Assembly (NCBI GenBank): GCA_001430745.1
Contig: KQ482038.1
Span: 274,556-299,111 of the forward strand
Length of the DNA: 24,556 nt
Direction: 5' to 3'
Source of the DNA: Auxenochlorella pyrenoidosa
Lineage: Eukaryota; Chlorophyta; Trebouxiophyceae; Chlorellales; Chlorellaceae
In this document: piece by piece, positions 9,201 to 18,272 of the stretch
Numbering within the stretch: the first letter of the stretch is position 1
How the letters are laid out: each line of letters begins with the position of its first letter
Made by a program: the position numbers and the translations under genes
The notes under the pieces: model-generated
Seen by the model: only the letters and a program-made list of their open reading frames with translations
What the model was told of the DNA's origin: nothing
Databases searched by the model: none

Positions 9201-9676
9201 TGTACCCCCCCTCTGCTGGCCCGGCCATGTACCCCCACGCCCAGGGCATGCACACCAACAGCGGCCGCGTGGACGTCGACCGCCCCGACCTGCGCCGCTT
9301 CCCGCTGTTTGATCGGGCGCCCTTTCAGGGTGAGCACGCAGGAACGGGGCAATGTCTGTTTGCACACCAGAAAAGCCTTGATCTTAGGCACTTTCCGCTC
9401 TTTGACCGGGCGCCCTTCCAGGGTGAGCAAACAGACGACGAACAGGGGTGGGGGACACGCCGTGTGAGTGGACAGGGCCTGCGCCCACAACGGCGCGCCA
9501 CCGGGGTCCAGCCCCCCGCATACGGCGCGAGCCCAGCTCCGCCCGGCCCCTTGCCCACTCCCCGCCCTGCAGACTGCGTGCTGGAGGCCGGCCAGATGCT
9601 CTTCATCCCCCCGGGCTGGTGGCACTATGTCAAGAGCACCACCGTCAGCTTCTCGGTCAGCTTCTGGTGGCGTTGA
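6225..9676 (+). CDS. JMJD5: Gene 3: JMJD5/KDM8-type JmjC dioxygenase
   Basis: Exons 6225-7317, 7819-7907, 8286-8915, 9131-9329 and 9573-9676 join in phase to about 704 residues. The N-terminal part is helical ([20 protein letters not shown]). An Ala-rich linker follows, then the JmjC region typical of JMJD5: [56 protein letters not shown]. Fe(II) ligands are His609 and Asp611 ([10 protein letters not shown]) and His688 ([10 protein letters not shown]). The 2-oxoglutarate-binding lysine is Lys624 ([10 protein letters not shown]). The C-terminus FSVSFWW is the family signature. JMJD5 enzymes are nuclear/cytosolic 2-oxoglutarate oxygenases reported as arginine hydroxylases or demethylase-like, and plant JMJ30 is clock-linked. 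Human JMJD5 is 416 residues; the excess here is the Ala-rich linker and a Gln-rich insert in exon 8286-8915. The ATG at 6225 is the first in frame. Confidence 0.93.
6257..6261 (+). terminator. TGTAA that may serve gene 2, inside the gene 3 coding start
   Basis: It is the first TGTAA after the gene 2 stop (181 bases downstream) but lies 33 bases inside gene 3. It may be chance, or the two transcripts may overlap. Confidence 0.3.
7298..7478. repeat. Three tandem copies of the gene 3 exon 1 end plus donor
   Basis: Units of 70-72 bases start at 7298, 7368 and 7440. Each contains CTGGTCATCAGCGG or CTGTGGTCATCAGCGG, encoding VVISG, then GCGCTTGGCTGCGG and a G-run. In copies 1 and 2 the donor AGCG|GTGCGC is intact (intron starts at 7318 and 7388). 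In copy 3 the GT is GC. The first donor gives the correct phase with the exon at 7819. Confidence 0.9.
7876..7989. repeat. Two copies of the gene 3 exon 2 end plus donor
   Basis: The last 30 or so bases of exon 7819-7907 and the start of its intron (GCACTGTGCCTGTAGAG|GTG) recur at about 7945-7989 as GCGCTGTGCCCATGGAG|GTG. The second copy therefore keeps a potential GT donor in the intron. Confidence 0.85.
8528..8785 (+). repeat. CAG/GAG-rich low-complexity tract coding a Gln/Glu insert
   Basis: Runs of CAG and repeated [19 protein letters not shown] units encode a chain of Q, E and G (repeated VQEGQ and EQQEGQ motifs) inside gene 3, between the AHVLG and [10 protein letters not shown] segments of the JmjC region. 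The whole extra segment spans about 8364-8780, roughly 140 residues. Confidence 0.85.
9289..9435. repeat. Two copies of the gene 3 exon 4 end plus donor
   Basis: The end of exon 9131-9329 ([10 protein letters not shown], then G|GTGAGC) is repeated at about 9383-9435, again reading [10 protein letters not shown] followed by GGTGAGC. Both donors are intact and identical in their first six intron bases. Confidence 0.9.
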
Positions 9677-9827
9677 GGGGCCGGCCCCATTGCTCCCTGC
9701 CCGTCGGTCGCACGGCTGCGAGGCAGCAGCGCAATCAAGAGCGCAACACATGGAACTTGACCATGCATCATGTGACTTCCCTGCAAGCCTCCCCTGGCAG
9801 TGCATTGTATGACTCCCCCCGCAAGCC

Positions 9828-9832
9828 TGTAA
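9828..9832 (+). terminator. TGTAA poly(A) signal of gene 3
   Basis: First TGTAA after the gene 3 stop at 9674-9676, 152 bases downstream. A second TGTAA lies at 9950-9954. Confidence 0.5.
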
Positions 9833-9883
9833 GCCCAGCTGAGATTGGCTCTGCACAGTTGGTGTCTGGAAGCTGGCAAGGAG

Positions 9884-9942
9884 TGGTTGAGTTGCAGACC
9901 AAGGGTTGGTGCAAGGTGTGGTTGAGTTGTAGACCAAGGCTA
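9884..9942. repeat. Short tandem duplication downstream of gene 3
   Basis: GTGGTTGAGTTG(C/T)AGACCAAGG occurs twice in succession, the second copy about 34 bases after the first. It lies in the 3' flank between the two TGTAA signals of gene 3. No coding role is seen. Confidence 0.7.
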
Positions 9943-10192
9943 GGCGCAGTGTAAGCAGGCGCGAGGGCCAGGAAAAAACCTGCGCAGAACCCCGTGCCAA
10001 GGCCCGCATGCGAGGCAGGTCTCTCAGGAGCAGGGACGTCTTTCGAGTGACATGCGAGCAGGCAGGGACGCCCACGCAGCCGCAAGCGCCAGGGGCATGG
10101 CAGCCAGGCGTCTCTCTCTCTCTCGAGCCGCAGCTGTCGCCGTGGCCACCTGGCATGCCTTGCACCCACACGGCGCGGCCTCAGCAGCTCCC

Positions 10193-13147
10193 TTAGCTAA
10201 TCGCCGCCGCCGTGACTCGCAGCAGCACACCCGCCAGGCTGGCAGCAATGGCCGCCGCAAAGGCGAGCGGGCTGCCCAGCCCGTGCACCGCGGCCTCGGT
10301 GACGGTCGTGCCCAGCGGGCCCGCCGCCGCCAGCGCGGCGCGCGCCTGCCGCGTCAGCCCTCCGCTGATCAGCTGGCCCGAGCAGGTGGCCACTGCCATG
10401 GCCAGGATGGACAGCAGGACCATGGTGACAGCTGGCACCGACAGCTCGTGGTCCACCTGTGGCCAGGAGGGGGGGCATGCATGGGAAAGGGGAGTATGCG
10501 ATAAGGCAGAGCAAGGGCATGGGAGGAGGCAGGGTGCGATAAGACAGAGCAAGGGCATGGGAAGGGGCAGGGTGCGATAAGACAGAGCAAGGGCATGGGA
10601 AGGGGCAGGGTGCGAGAAGGCAGAGCAAAGACACGGGAAGGGGCAGGGTGCGACATGACAGAGCAAGGACGTGGGAAGGGGCAGGGCGCGAGCACACAGC
10701 AGAGGAAGGGCCGGCGCGCATGCACGCTCTGCCGGCAAGCAAGCCAACACCCTAGCGCTGCCCCTTCCAAGGCACCCCGCTTTAGTGGGACAGCACCCAC
10801 ATCCCCCAAGCTGCATCCCTCAAGCTGCAGCAGCCACCCAACTGCCTGCCCCTGCCCGGCCTCACCAGCTCGCTGCCTTCTCGCAGCACTAGGCCCAGCA
10901 GCAGAACCGGCAGCGGCGGCAGCAGGTGCTCCAAATAAGCCAGGGTGGCCCCATCCAGAGCGGCCTCTGCCTCCAGTATCTGCCGCACAGGCCCCGCCAG
11001 CGGCGCCTCTGCCGGCAGCAGCTCTGGCCGGCGCCGCAGCTGCGCCCAGGCCGCGCCCGCCGCGTCCACCGCGGCCCAGCACAGCAGGGCCAGCAGGCCG
11101 CGCAGCCCCGGGAACAGCGCCAGCAGCGCCGCGGCTGCAGGGGCCCGGCAGGAGGGGGCGTTGGGCAGGGGGAGGACGGGGGCCGAGGCGAGGGGGACAG
11201 CACAGGGCCTCGCATGCCGCCATGTGTGTGTGCGTGTGGGTGGGGGCACGGCAGACCCCTGCCTTCGCCGACAGGCACCTCCTCCCCCTCCCATGCCAGC
11301 CCTGCCGGCCTGCAGCACGGCCGGCTGGGCCCACCTGTGCACCCGCCACCGATGCCCAGCCCAATGAGACGGGGCCCGGGCGGCAGCGCTCTGTTGGCTG
11401 CCAGGTCGAGCACAGCGCGCAGGGCGTGCGGCAGCGTGACCGTCCAGCACAGCACCACAAACACGGGGCAGTGCAGCACCGCCCAGAACAGCGTCAGCGC
11501 CTGCAGTGCGGGCAGGCGGGGGGTTGGGTGGGTGGGCGCATGGAGAAGAGGGGGCCCGGGGGTTGGGTGCACAGGCGACAAAGGGCGGTGCGAGGGCGCA
11601 AAGCTGGCGGCTCCCGCCACGCCTGCCGCCCCCTCTGCCTGCAGGCCTGTGCAACCAGGCCCCTTGCGAACTAGAAGCACAGTCTCAGGAAGCAGGGCCC
11701 AGCTTCCAGCCTCGCTGCAAAGCCGCACGCCCCCGCACCCCCCCCCGGCCCCCCCCCCCCGGGTCTTGCCTGCAGGCCCGCNNNNNNNNNNNNNNNNNNN
11801 NNNNNNNNNNNNNNNNNNNNNNNNNNNNNNNNNNNNNNNNNNNNNNNNNNNNNNNNNNNNNNNNNNNNNNNNNNNNNNNNNNNNNNNNNNNNNNNNNNNN
11901 NNNNNNNNNNNNNNNNNNNNNNNNNNNNNNNNNNNNNNNNNNNNNNNNNNNNNNNNNNNNNNNNNNNNNNNNNNNNNNNNNNNNNNNNNNNNNNNNNNNN
12001 NNNNNNNNNNNNNNNNNNNNNNNNNNNNNNNNNNNNNNNNNNNNNNNNNNNNNNNNNNNNNNNNNNNNNNNNNNNNNNNNNNNNNNNNNNNNNNNNNNNN
12101 NNNNNNNNNNNNNNNNNNNNNNNNNNNNNNNAGCGCCGCCGCCGCGCGCCCTGCAGGGTGCGCAGGCTGAGCGGGCGCAGGTCCAGCGCGCCCTGGGCGC
12201 CCAGCAGGCGCAGCGCGCCAGCGGTGGGCAGGAAGTGCAGGAAGAGCAGCAGGGCGGGGGCGGCCAGAGCGTCTAGCGAGGACTGCAGCGGTGCGGCGGG
12301 GGAAAAGGGGGCGGGGGGGAGGGCAGGTCAGGCTGACAGCGCCGCCACCATGCCGCAGGGCGGTCTGCCGTCGTTAGAGCGTGCAGGCAGAGCTGAGGCC
12401 ACCGCTCCGAGTCAAGCAAGCAAGCCAGCGGCGCTAGTACCGCCAGAGGATGGCAGCGCGCTCTGCCGCGCAGGGGACCGCACTCCTAGGCCAGCACCCA
12501 CACCCTCCAGCCAGAGGGAAAAAAACTTAGGTCAAACAAATCGATCCCAGTACTGCACCCACATTGCGCAGCCAGCACCCACCTTGAGAAAGACAAGCTG
12601 CGCGGCCTGTGCCGCCACAAAGATCGTGCCCAGCACATAGGTGCGCGCCCCCTCGATCACCGCCCCTGCTTGCAGGAAGTCCTCATCGAATGTGGTCAGC
12701 GGCAGGCGCTGCGCCGCAGCACCAGCGGCAGCGCTCCCAGGCGCCGCGCCGCCGCCGCCGCCCAGGGCGCCGCCAGTGCCGGCTCCTCCTGCCTTGGCGG
12801 CTGCCAGCAGGTCCTTGCCCTTGCTCTGGTTGAGCACCTTGGCAAAGTATGCCTCACCGGCTGCAGAGTTTGAAAACAGGAAAGGGAGGTTGTGGCACCA
12901 ACGGCAGCAGTCGTGAGCCAGTGGCGGCGGCGGCGGCGGCAGCGCAGCGGCGGCAGCAGCGAGACAAAGCGCCGGACGCATGCAGCAACACCAATCGCAG
13001 TTTAACAGCTTCACAAGAATGCACGCAAAGTTCTGAAAGCCTATCGTGCTCACCCGCCTTGAGCCGCTGCCTGCGCTCCTCCTCGGCGCTCAACTGCGGC
13101 ACTGCGGACGGTGCTGGTGCTGCGCTTTGCTCCTGCACCTCCGCCAT
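10193..13147 (-). CDS. Gene 4: polytopic membrane protein, split by the assembly gap
   Basis: Exons on the minus strand: 13054-13147 (ATG, MAEVQEQSAAP), 12593-12860 corrected to 12583-12860, 12132-12282 running into the gap, an exon ending at 11770 that emerges from the gap (GC donor at 11769), 11335-11500, 10866-11134 and 10193-10456 (stop TAA). All phases visible outside the gap agree. The N-terminal 35 residues are charged (AEEERRQRLK) and followed by AYFAKVLNQSKGKDLL and a Gly/Ala linker. Hydrophobic stretches follow: TYVLGTIFVAAQAAQLVFL, ALAAPALLLFLHFL, LFWAVLHCPVFVVLCW, ALLALFPGLRGLLALLCWAA, LPPLPVLLLGLVL, VTMVLLSILAMAVA and AFAAAIAASLAGVLL. That is seven or eight likely membrane spans with no signal peptide. 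I do not recognise the family. The gap prevents a full length estimate. Confidence 0.72.
10479..10706. repeat. 38-base minisatellite, six copies, in a gene 4 intron
   Basis: Six units close to GCATGGGAAGGGGCAGGGTG plus CGATAAGACAGAGCAAGG follow one another. Units 2 to 4 are nearly identical and the outer ones diverge. It lies inside the gene 4 intron 10457-10865. Confidence 0.9.
11782..12131. other. Assembly gap of 350 N
   Basis: The unknown bases fall within gene 4. They remove the end of the exon at 12132-12282 and the start of the one ending at 11770. C-runs at about 11730-11760 flank the gap and may explain the sequencing failure. Confidence 0.99.
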
Positions 13148-13537
13148 GACCGCAGCTGGGCAGGGGAACAGAAGGGGAAAGGGTCGCAGCTGCAAGCCTC
13201 TCGTCAACTTTTGTGGAGGCGAAGATGTTGCAAAGTTTCGATCCACCAGCTGATCGCAAGCCCCCACCTCACAGCCGGCAGCGGCAGCGCGCAGCATCGC
13301 AGGCAGCAGGACCGCTGCGAGGGCGGACTGCTGCATGGACGCACCTGCGTGTGGAATCCAGGTGAAACATGCACATGCTTGCTTCAAAGTGATCACAATG
13401 TGAACTGCTGCATGTCCAGCTCGAAATCGGTTAGCCCATTGGGGATCGTCGCTGCAGTTGGCACCAGCTGAGTGCTCCATGCCGCAGCGCGCACCTCACT
13501 GGCATCTCCATTAGATTTTGACAGTTGTCACGCAGGA
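13148..13537. other. Upstream region of gene 4; no gene seen
   Basis: This lies between the gene 4 start and the gene 5 stop. A CCTGCCCAG acceptor-like site sits eight bases before the gene 4 ATG, so a 5' leader intron may lie here. No convincing coding frame or RNA gene is visible. Confidence 0.5.
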
Positions 13538-14314
13538 TCATGTGTACCACTGCTCAGGTACAGTAAGGGTGCATACTTTAGGTAAGTACTGGAGTTGCAA
13601 GCCAGTTTGCGCATCGTGGGGAGCTGCAAGCCAACGGTTCACCAAACATTCCTGAAAAAGCCAGCACTGTTTCTGCCAGGTCAAGGGGCCAGACTCGCAG
13701 AGCAGCATGCTGTGCTGCTGCAGGCGCAAGGTCTGCCAGCCTGCCTGGAGGCACAGGGGGCCAGCAACCGCTGCTCCTGTGCTCCTTCTCACTCCTGCCG
13801 CTGCCCCTGAACCACTCAGAGCCCGGTGCGATGCGGCCAGGCGCGGCCACACCCATCCAGCAGCGGCGCAGCACTCGCGAGCGATGGGCTGCTCGTAGCA
13901 GGCTGCCCAGCGGGCATCCCTGGCTGCCATGGCCTGCACGGCAGAGGCATGCAAGCGGAGGCCGTGCATGAGGCTGGGCAATGCAGGGAGGCTGAGTGCG
14001 CACGCTGCTGCCTGCCTTCTTGGGGTGCGCCTCCAGCTGCGCGCCCTTCAATTTTGCTTGCAAGCTGCCGCTGCCCGGCGGCACCGCCGCCGCACCTGCA
14101 GGTTCAGCAGCTGGCGCCTGCGATAGTCCACCCGCAGCGCGTGGATCAGCTCCTCGTCTCCCTGCCCCGGCGGCTTGCGTTTCTCCTTCTCAAGCAGGGC
14201 GCCCACGCGCTTCTGCTCAAGGCCGGCTTGGTGCGTGCCTGGTGCAGCCTCTGGCCCCCAAATCAGCCCTGATACAACCCCTGGAAGCCACTCCAGCCAA
14301 GTAGAGCCCGCCAT
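13538..14314 (-). CDS. Gene 5: small unrecognised protein, two exons
   Basis: Exon 1, 14085-14314, starts MAGSTWLEWLPGVVSGLIWG and continues through QKRVGALLEKEKRK and EELIHALRVDYRRRQLLNLQ. Exon 2, 13538-13973, begins after a TTGCCCAG acceptor and reads LMHGLRLHASAVQAMAARDA then RWAACYEQPIARECC, with a less protein-like tail to the stop. The two join in phase only if the donor is GTGCCG at 14084. The stronger-looking CAG|GTGCGG donor at 14095 would put exon 2 out of frame. The protein would have about 221 residues. The hydrophobic N-terminus followed by basic helices would suit a small organelle protein, but that is a guess. Confidence 0.45.
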
Positions 14315-14651
14315 GGGCCAGGGAGGCTGCCGCGCAGGGCCGCCGGCAATGGAAGCGGTGCAGTGGCGGCTCGGGAGTACTCTGGTTTAGGCAAAACTGT
14401 AGATGTGCGGTCGATAACTCGCAAACGGCAACTCCCTAGAACCGCAAGGGCCTTGAATTGGCGGGGGCCGCCAGGTCACCAGCAGCATGCGCAGCGTTTC
14501 TGTCGGCAGGTGGCTCTCCCATCTGTCAAGAGCCGCTGTGTGCTGGCATGCACAACAGATGGCATTCTAGCTGTGACTGCACTCAAATGGATGTGCATGC
14601 AACCAGCACCCTACTGCATAATGACAGCTTTCGCAGCGGAGCTTTGCGACG

Positions 14652-14679
14652 CACTGGCGCCACCTGGGTGGCGCCAGTG
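14652..14679. repeat. Perfect 13-base-arm hairpin just beyond the gene 6 poly(A) signal
   Basis: CACTGGCGCCACC at 14652-14664 is the exact reverse complement of 14667-14679, with a two-base loop. It lies 24 bases past the minus-strand TGTAA of gene 6, where the cleavage or termination zone would be. Confidence 0.85.
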
Positions 14680-14702
14680 GCGGCACGTTTTTCAGCACCT
14701 GT

Positions 14703-14707
14703 TTACA
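14703..14707 (-). terminator. TGTAA poly(A) signal of gene 6 (TTACA on the plus strand)
   Basis: It is in the correct orientation, 163 bases downstream of the gene 6 stop at 14870-14872. Confidence 0.55.
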
Positions 14708-14869
14708 TCATTCATGCGGCATGCACAGGGCTTGACACAGTGAATTCAAGAAATATCGAAGGTGAACATCGTGTGTGGCTGGCAGGGCTGAGGGGAAGAC
14801 GAACAAAACAAGGAGGAGAGGAGCCTGCGCCTGCCTGCCAGCTTGCCTGCCCCTGCTGCGCTCGCCTCC

Positions 14870-16290
14870 TCAGCCGGAAGGCGACACCAGCTGGCCGGGC
14901 ACCGGCAGCTCTGGGGCCCCGTGGACCACCCGCATCAGCACCACGTCGGAGAGTGCCATGCCTGCTAGCCAGGGTGCAGGGAGGTGCGCATCACGCTTCA
15001 GCGAGCTGGCCATGGCCTTGGCTCATGCGTGGCCTGCAAGGGCCCTGCATGCACCTTGCCGTCCCTAGTCCAGCCCGGCGCGCCCCCAGGCCTGCCGCCC
15101 CCACCTGCGATGGCGCAAACGCCGAGAAACACCAGCTCTTCCTGCGTTTGAGCGCTCAGGTTGGCGCAGGCGTCTGCCGGGGATGCAGGATGCAGGAGAC
15201 ATTGATTGCGCGGCATTATGCATGGCACAGCGCATGGCTGCCCAGAGGAGCTGCTGAGCCCAAGCCAGCCGATAGCCGGCGCACGGCTGCCATGCCTTGA
15301 GCTTGCCCACCTGCCCAGCACCCGGCATCCAGCAGGCCGTTGATGTAGGCCAGGGAGTGATCGCTGGGGAGCACCCGCGCAAAGAGCTGCACGGCCACCT
15401 CCAGGTAAGGCCACAGCACAAAGCCGATAGGCAGCCCAAGCAGGAAGAAGGCAAAGGGGTGCCAGGGAGAGGTATTTAGGAACAGGCCAGAGACATACTG
15501 AGCCGCCGAGGTGCCGGTGGCCAGCTGCAGGACGGCCAGCAGCAGCCAGCCAAAGTCGCCGCCAGCATGGTTGTGCGCGTACACATACACGCTGCCTGCA
15601 GCGCACAGGAAGCTTTCACTGAGTGGGCATGCATATGCATGCCGCTGTGTGGAAGCAGCCAATGCAAGGCAGCACGCTGGCCAGAGCCATGGCGTCTGGC
15701 TGGGCAACCTGCCTGTGACCAGCGGCGGGGTGAGGTAGGCAATGGCATGCGACAGAGTCGGGGTTGCACCGTAGGCAAGCCGGTGGAGCATCCACTGCCG
15801 TTCCACGGTGACGCCGGCGCTAGCCAGCTGCAGCAGCGCCAGCAGCAGCAGGGCGAAGGCCGGCGCGCTCTGCCGGCTATGGCACCTGCAGGCCCACAGG
15901 CAGGCCACCAGCGTCACGCCCAGCGTGGCGAAGCTCAGCAGGTAGGACGGCGGGAAGCCGGCTGCCCGGTGGATGAACAACTGCAGCCAGCACATGGCTG
16001 CGGCCGCCAGCACGGGCGCAGACGCCGACACTCTAGCGTAGCGCCATAGGGCCTCGTAGTCTGCGCAGCAGAGCCGGCATGATGGGGTGGAGGGTGAGGG
16101 AGTGGCAGGGCGGCCGCGGGGGGCGGCACAGGTGCCTGCAGCGGGCCGTCGACGCACCGTGCGGCAGCGCCGCCACTTGAACCTGCGGCAGCAGTGGCTC
16201 CTCCTGCTCGACCGGCTCGTTCAGCCCAGGCGGCTCGACTGGCAGGTCGCCCTGCTGGGCCGGAGGTGCGCCAAGCACCTGGGCGTTCAT
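14870..16290 (-). CDS. Gene 6: polytopic membrane protein, unrecognised
   Basis: Five exons join in phase: 16158-16290 (ATG, MNAQVLGAPPAQQGDLPVEP), 15713-16060, 15311-15595, 15105-15173 and 14870-14961 (stop TGA). This gives 308 residues. The first 45 residues are Pro/Glu/Gln-rich and acidic. About seven hydrophobic segments follow: VLAAAAMCWLQLFI, YLLSFATLGVTLVACLWA, AFALLLLALLQLASAGV, LSHAIAYLTPPLVTG, WLLLAVLQLATGTSA, FFLLGLPIGFVLWPYLEVAV and LVFLGVCAIAGMALSDVVLM. The intron starting at 15712 must use a GC donor (ACAG|GCAGGT) for the frame to hold. No catalytic motif or family signature is recognised. An in-frame upstream ATG at 16389 would add 33 residues. Confidence 0.75.
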
Positions 16291-16389
16291 CCCGCTAGGC
16301 CGAGGGGCAGCCCTGACGGTGTGTGCGGGGTTGGGAAGACGGGACAGCCAGGACTGGCACCAGCAGAGGGGCAAGAGGGCAGCAGGCAA

Positions 16390-17674
16390 TCAAGTGTACG
16401 CGTTGAAACGCGTTGAAAGAAGCAGAAACTGGAGAGGGCCCGTTGTCTGTCCACCAGAGGGCCAGGAGGGCAGCAAGCGAGCGAGGCAGGCAACCAGGGG
16501 GTGAAAGAGGCAAAAACCTGGTATGATGCCCCATCCAAAGCATCCTGAGTCGGGGGCTCTGCTGGCAGCACATGTCCACGATTCCTTACAAATGAAGTGT
16601 GTGCTTGTGTCGGAGCCTGCCTGAGGTGCAAGTCAGGACAGCCAGCTTCTGGCGGCTCGGCAGCAGTTGGCGGCCGAAGCGCCTGGCGGCGCGTCCGTCG
16701 ATGCCCACCACACTGCAGCGCTGCAGCGAGGCGGCGCTGCGCCCGTGCTACGCACAGCGATTCCTCTGCACCTTGCCACTGCAGCTAAATGCTGCATTGT
16801 AGCTGGTGCTTCTTGCGCGCCAGGCCCTCCCGACTGGCGCGTCTGCACGGCACTGCGGTGAGCACCTGCGTGCCTCCCTGGCTCCCCGCGTACAGCTGCT
16901 GGCCAGTCCGAAGCCTGCCGGGAGGGATGGCCAACCGTGATCATCAGCAAAGACGGAGCAGCGCCAATCCTAGAACGGGGGAGGTGCAGCACAACCGCAG
17001 CAGGTGTCCGCTCGTCTTCTCTGCGGCAGGCAGGGAGCGGGCCTGTTGGGAGGACGTGCTGCCCGCAGAGTCAAGTGCTAACAGGTTGCAGAATGATGCA
17101 AAATGTTGAAGATCAATAATCCAGTTACAAACAACCAAAACACCTCTCATATGCATGCATGCCCGCAGTCAGGTGCTCCAGCGTTAGTTTAGAATGCAAA
17201 CAGCTCAGGGCTTCATGCCACCTTGCCGCGAGCGCCGAACCCAGCGGGGCGCAGCACCAAGGCTGCCACCCAACTGGTCCACAGGGGTCCAGCCAAACAG
17301 AAGTATGGATTGTGGCCTGACAAGTGATCAGGAGTTGGGTACAGGGGCTGCAGCCCCGCCTGGCGCAGAGGGCAGCGACCTCATGCTCGCTCCCGGGCTA
17401 GCCGCACACACCCACCTCGCCGAGGCGAACACAGTTCAGGCAAACGTTGCCTGAACTGTGTGTGGTTGACAGCACCCCGGTTGACCTCTATTTGCCAAGC
17501 ACCCACACATGCGTCTGATCCTGGCCGAGTCGAGTGCCGCGCGCCTCCTGCAGGAGGCTGGGCCATGCTTCTAGCAAGTCCAGCGATGCTGGCGGCGGCC
17601 AGGATGCAATCTTAGCAGGAAAGCAGGAACTTCAGATTAGGTTCTCTTAGTTTACCGTGCAGGATAACATGTGA
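16390..17674. other. Region without supported genes
   Basis: Short open frames occur on both strands, but none shows splice-consistent, protein-like sequence. It contains the presumed promoter of gene 6, the short direct repeat ACGCGTTGAAACGCGTTGAA near 16398, and the hairpin at 17429-17461. Confidence 0.5.
17429..17461. repeat. Perfect 15-base-arm inverted repeat
   Basis: ACACAGTTCAGGCAA (17429-17443) and its reverse complement (17447-17461) flank a three-base centre. It is AT-richer than its surroundings and lies in a stretch without genes. Confidence 0.85.
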
Positions 17675-18272
17675 ATGAAGAAAAGTCAGGCTGACGAGCA
17701 AGGGGGAGCAAGCAGGAACGGCGGCGGCAGTGATGCAGCGTGCGCGGCAGGAGGCGGTGCCCAATCAAGTTGCCGCTTCCGACGGCTGTGGCCACCTTTC
17801 ATCTGTGCTGGTGTTCATAGCTCCAGCAAGCTCACGCCTCTTCCAGTCTCTGTCGCTCAGCCCTCGCGGTTGGCCGGGCTTCCCGCTTCTCGCCCGCTGA
17901 CCGGCCGACCTCGCTATCTACCCTGCAGGCTAGAAGTCGGTGTTGCGTGCAAGGTGGGCGCCCCTGCCGGCCGTCAGCAAGGGCTGGCGCCAGCGCCGCC
18001 AGCGGCGGTTTTGAACTTGCTTCTCCGTCCAGGGCCTGCGCGTGCAGCAGCCGATATCAACCTGCCTGTGGTGCATGGCACGAGGGTTTTCTGCTGGCAG
18101 TGCGGTCAAGAACTTTTTACCTGTGGCGCTGATGGGCCATCCCTGCTCGCCCGCCGTGCCTCTGCCTGTGCAGGCTTGCACAAGCCTGCTGGCAAGCTTG
18201 CTGGTGGAGCACTGCTGTGACCATGCAACCTTGTGCTGACCAAGCCAAGTTTCCGACCCTGCAGCTCCCTCC

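Larger units (their letters stand above)
14315..14869. other. Intergenic region between genes 5 and 6
   Basis: Holds the 3' flank of gene 6 (poly(A) signal and hairpin listed separately) and the presumed promoter of gene 5. No supported gene. Confidence 0.5.

Noticed and set aside
10369..11460. Long minus-strand frame through gene 4 introns and exons
   Set aside because: It crosses well-supported splice sites and the 38-base minisatellite; the phase-joined exon model is better.
17675..18220. A 181-residue plus-strand frame as an independent gene
   Set aside because: It lacks protein-like character after the first 40 residues and contains several good splice sites; parts may be upstream exons of gene 7, which I could not prove.
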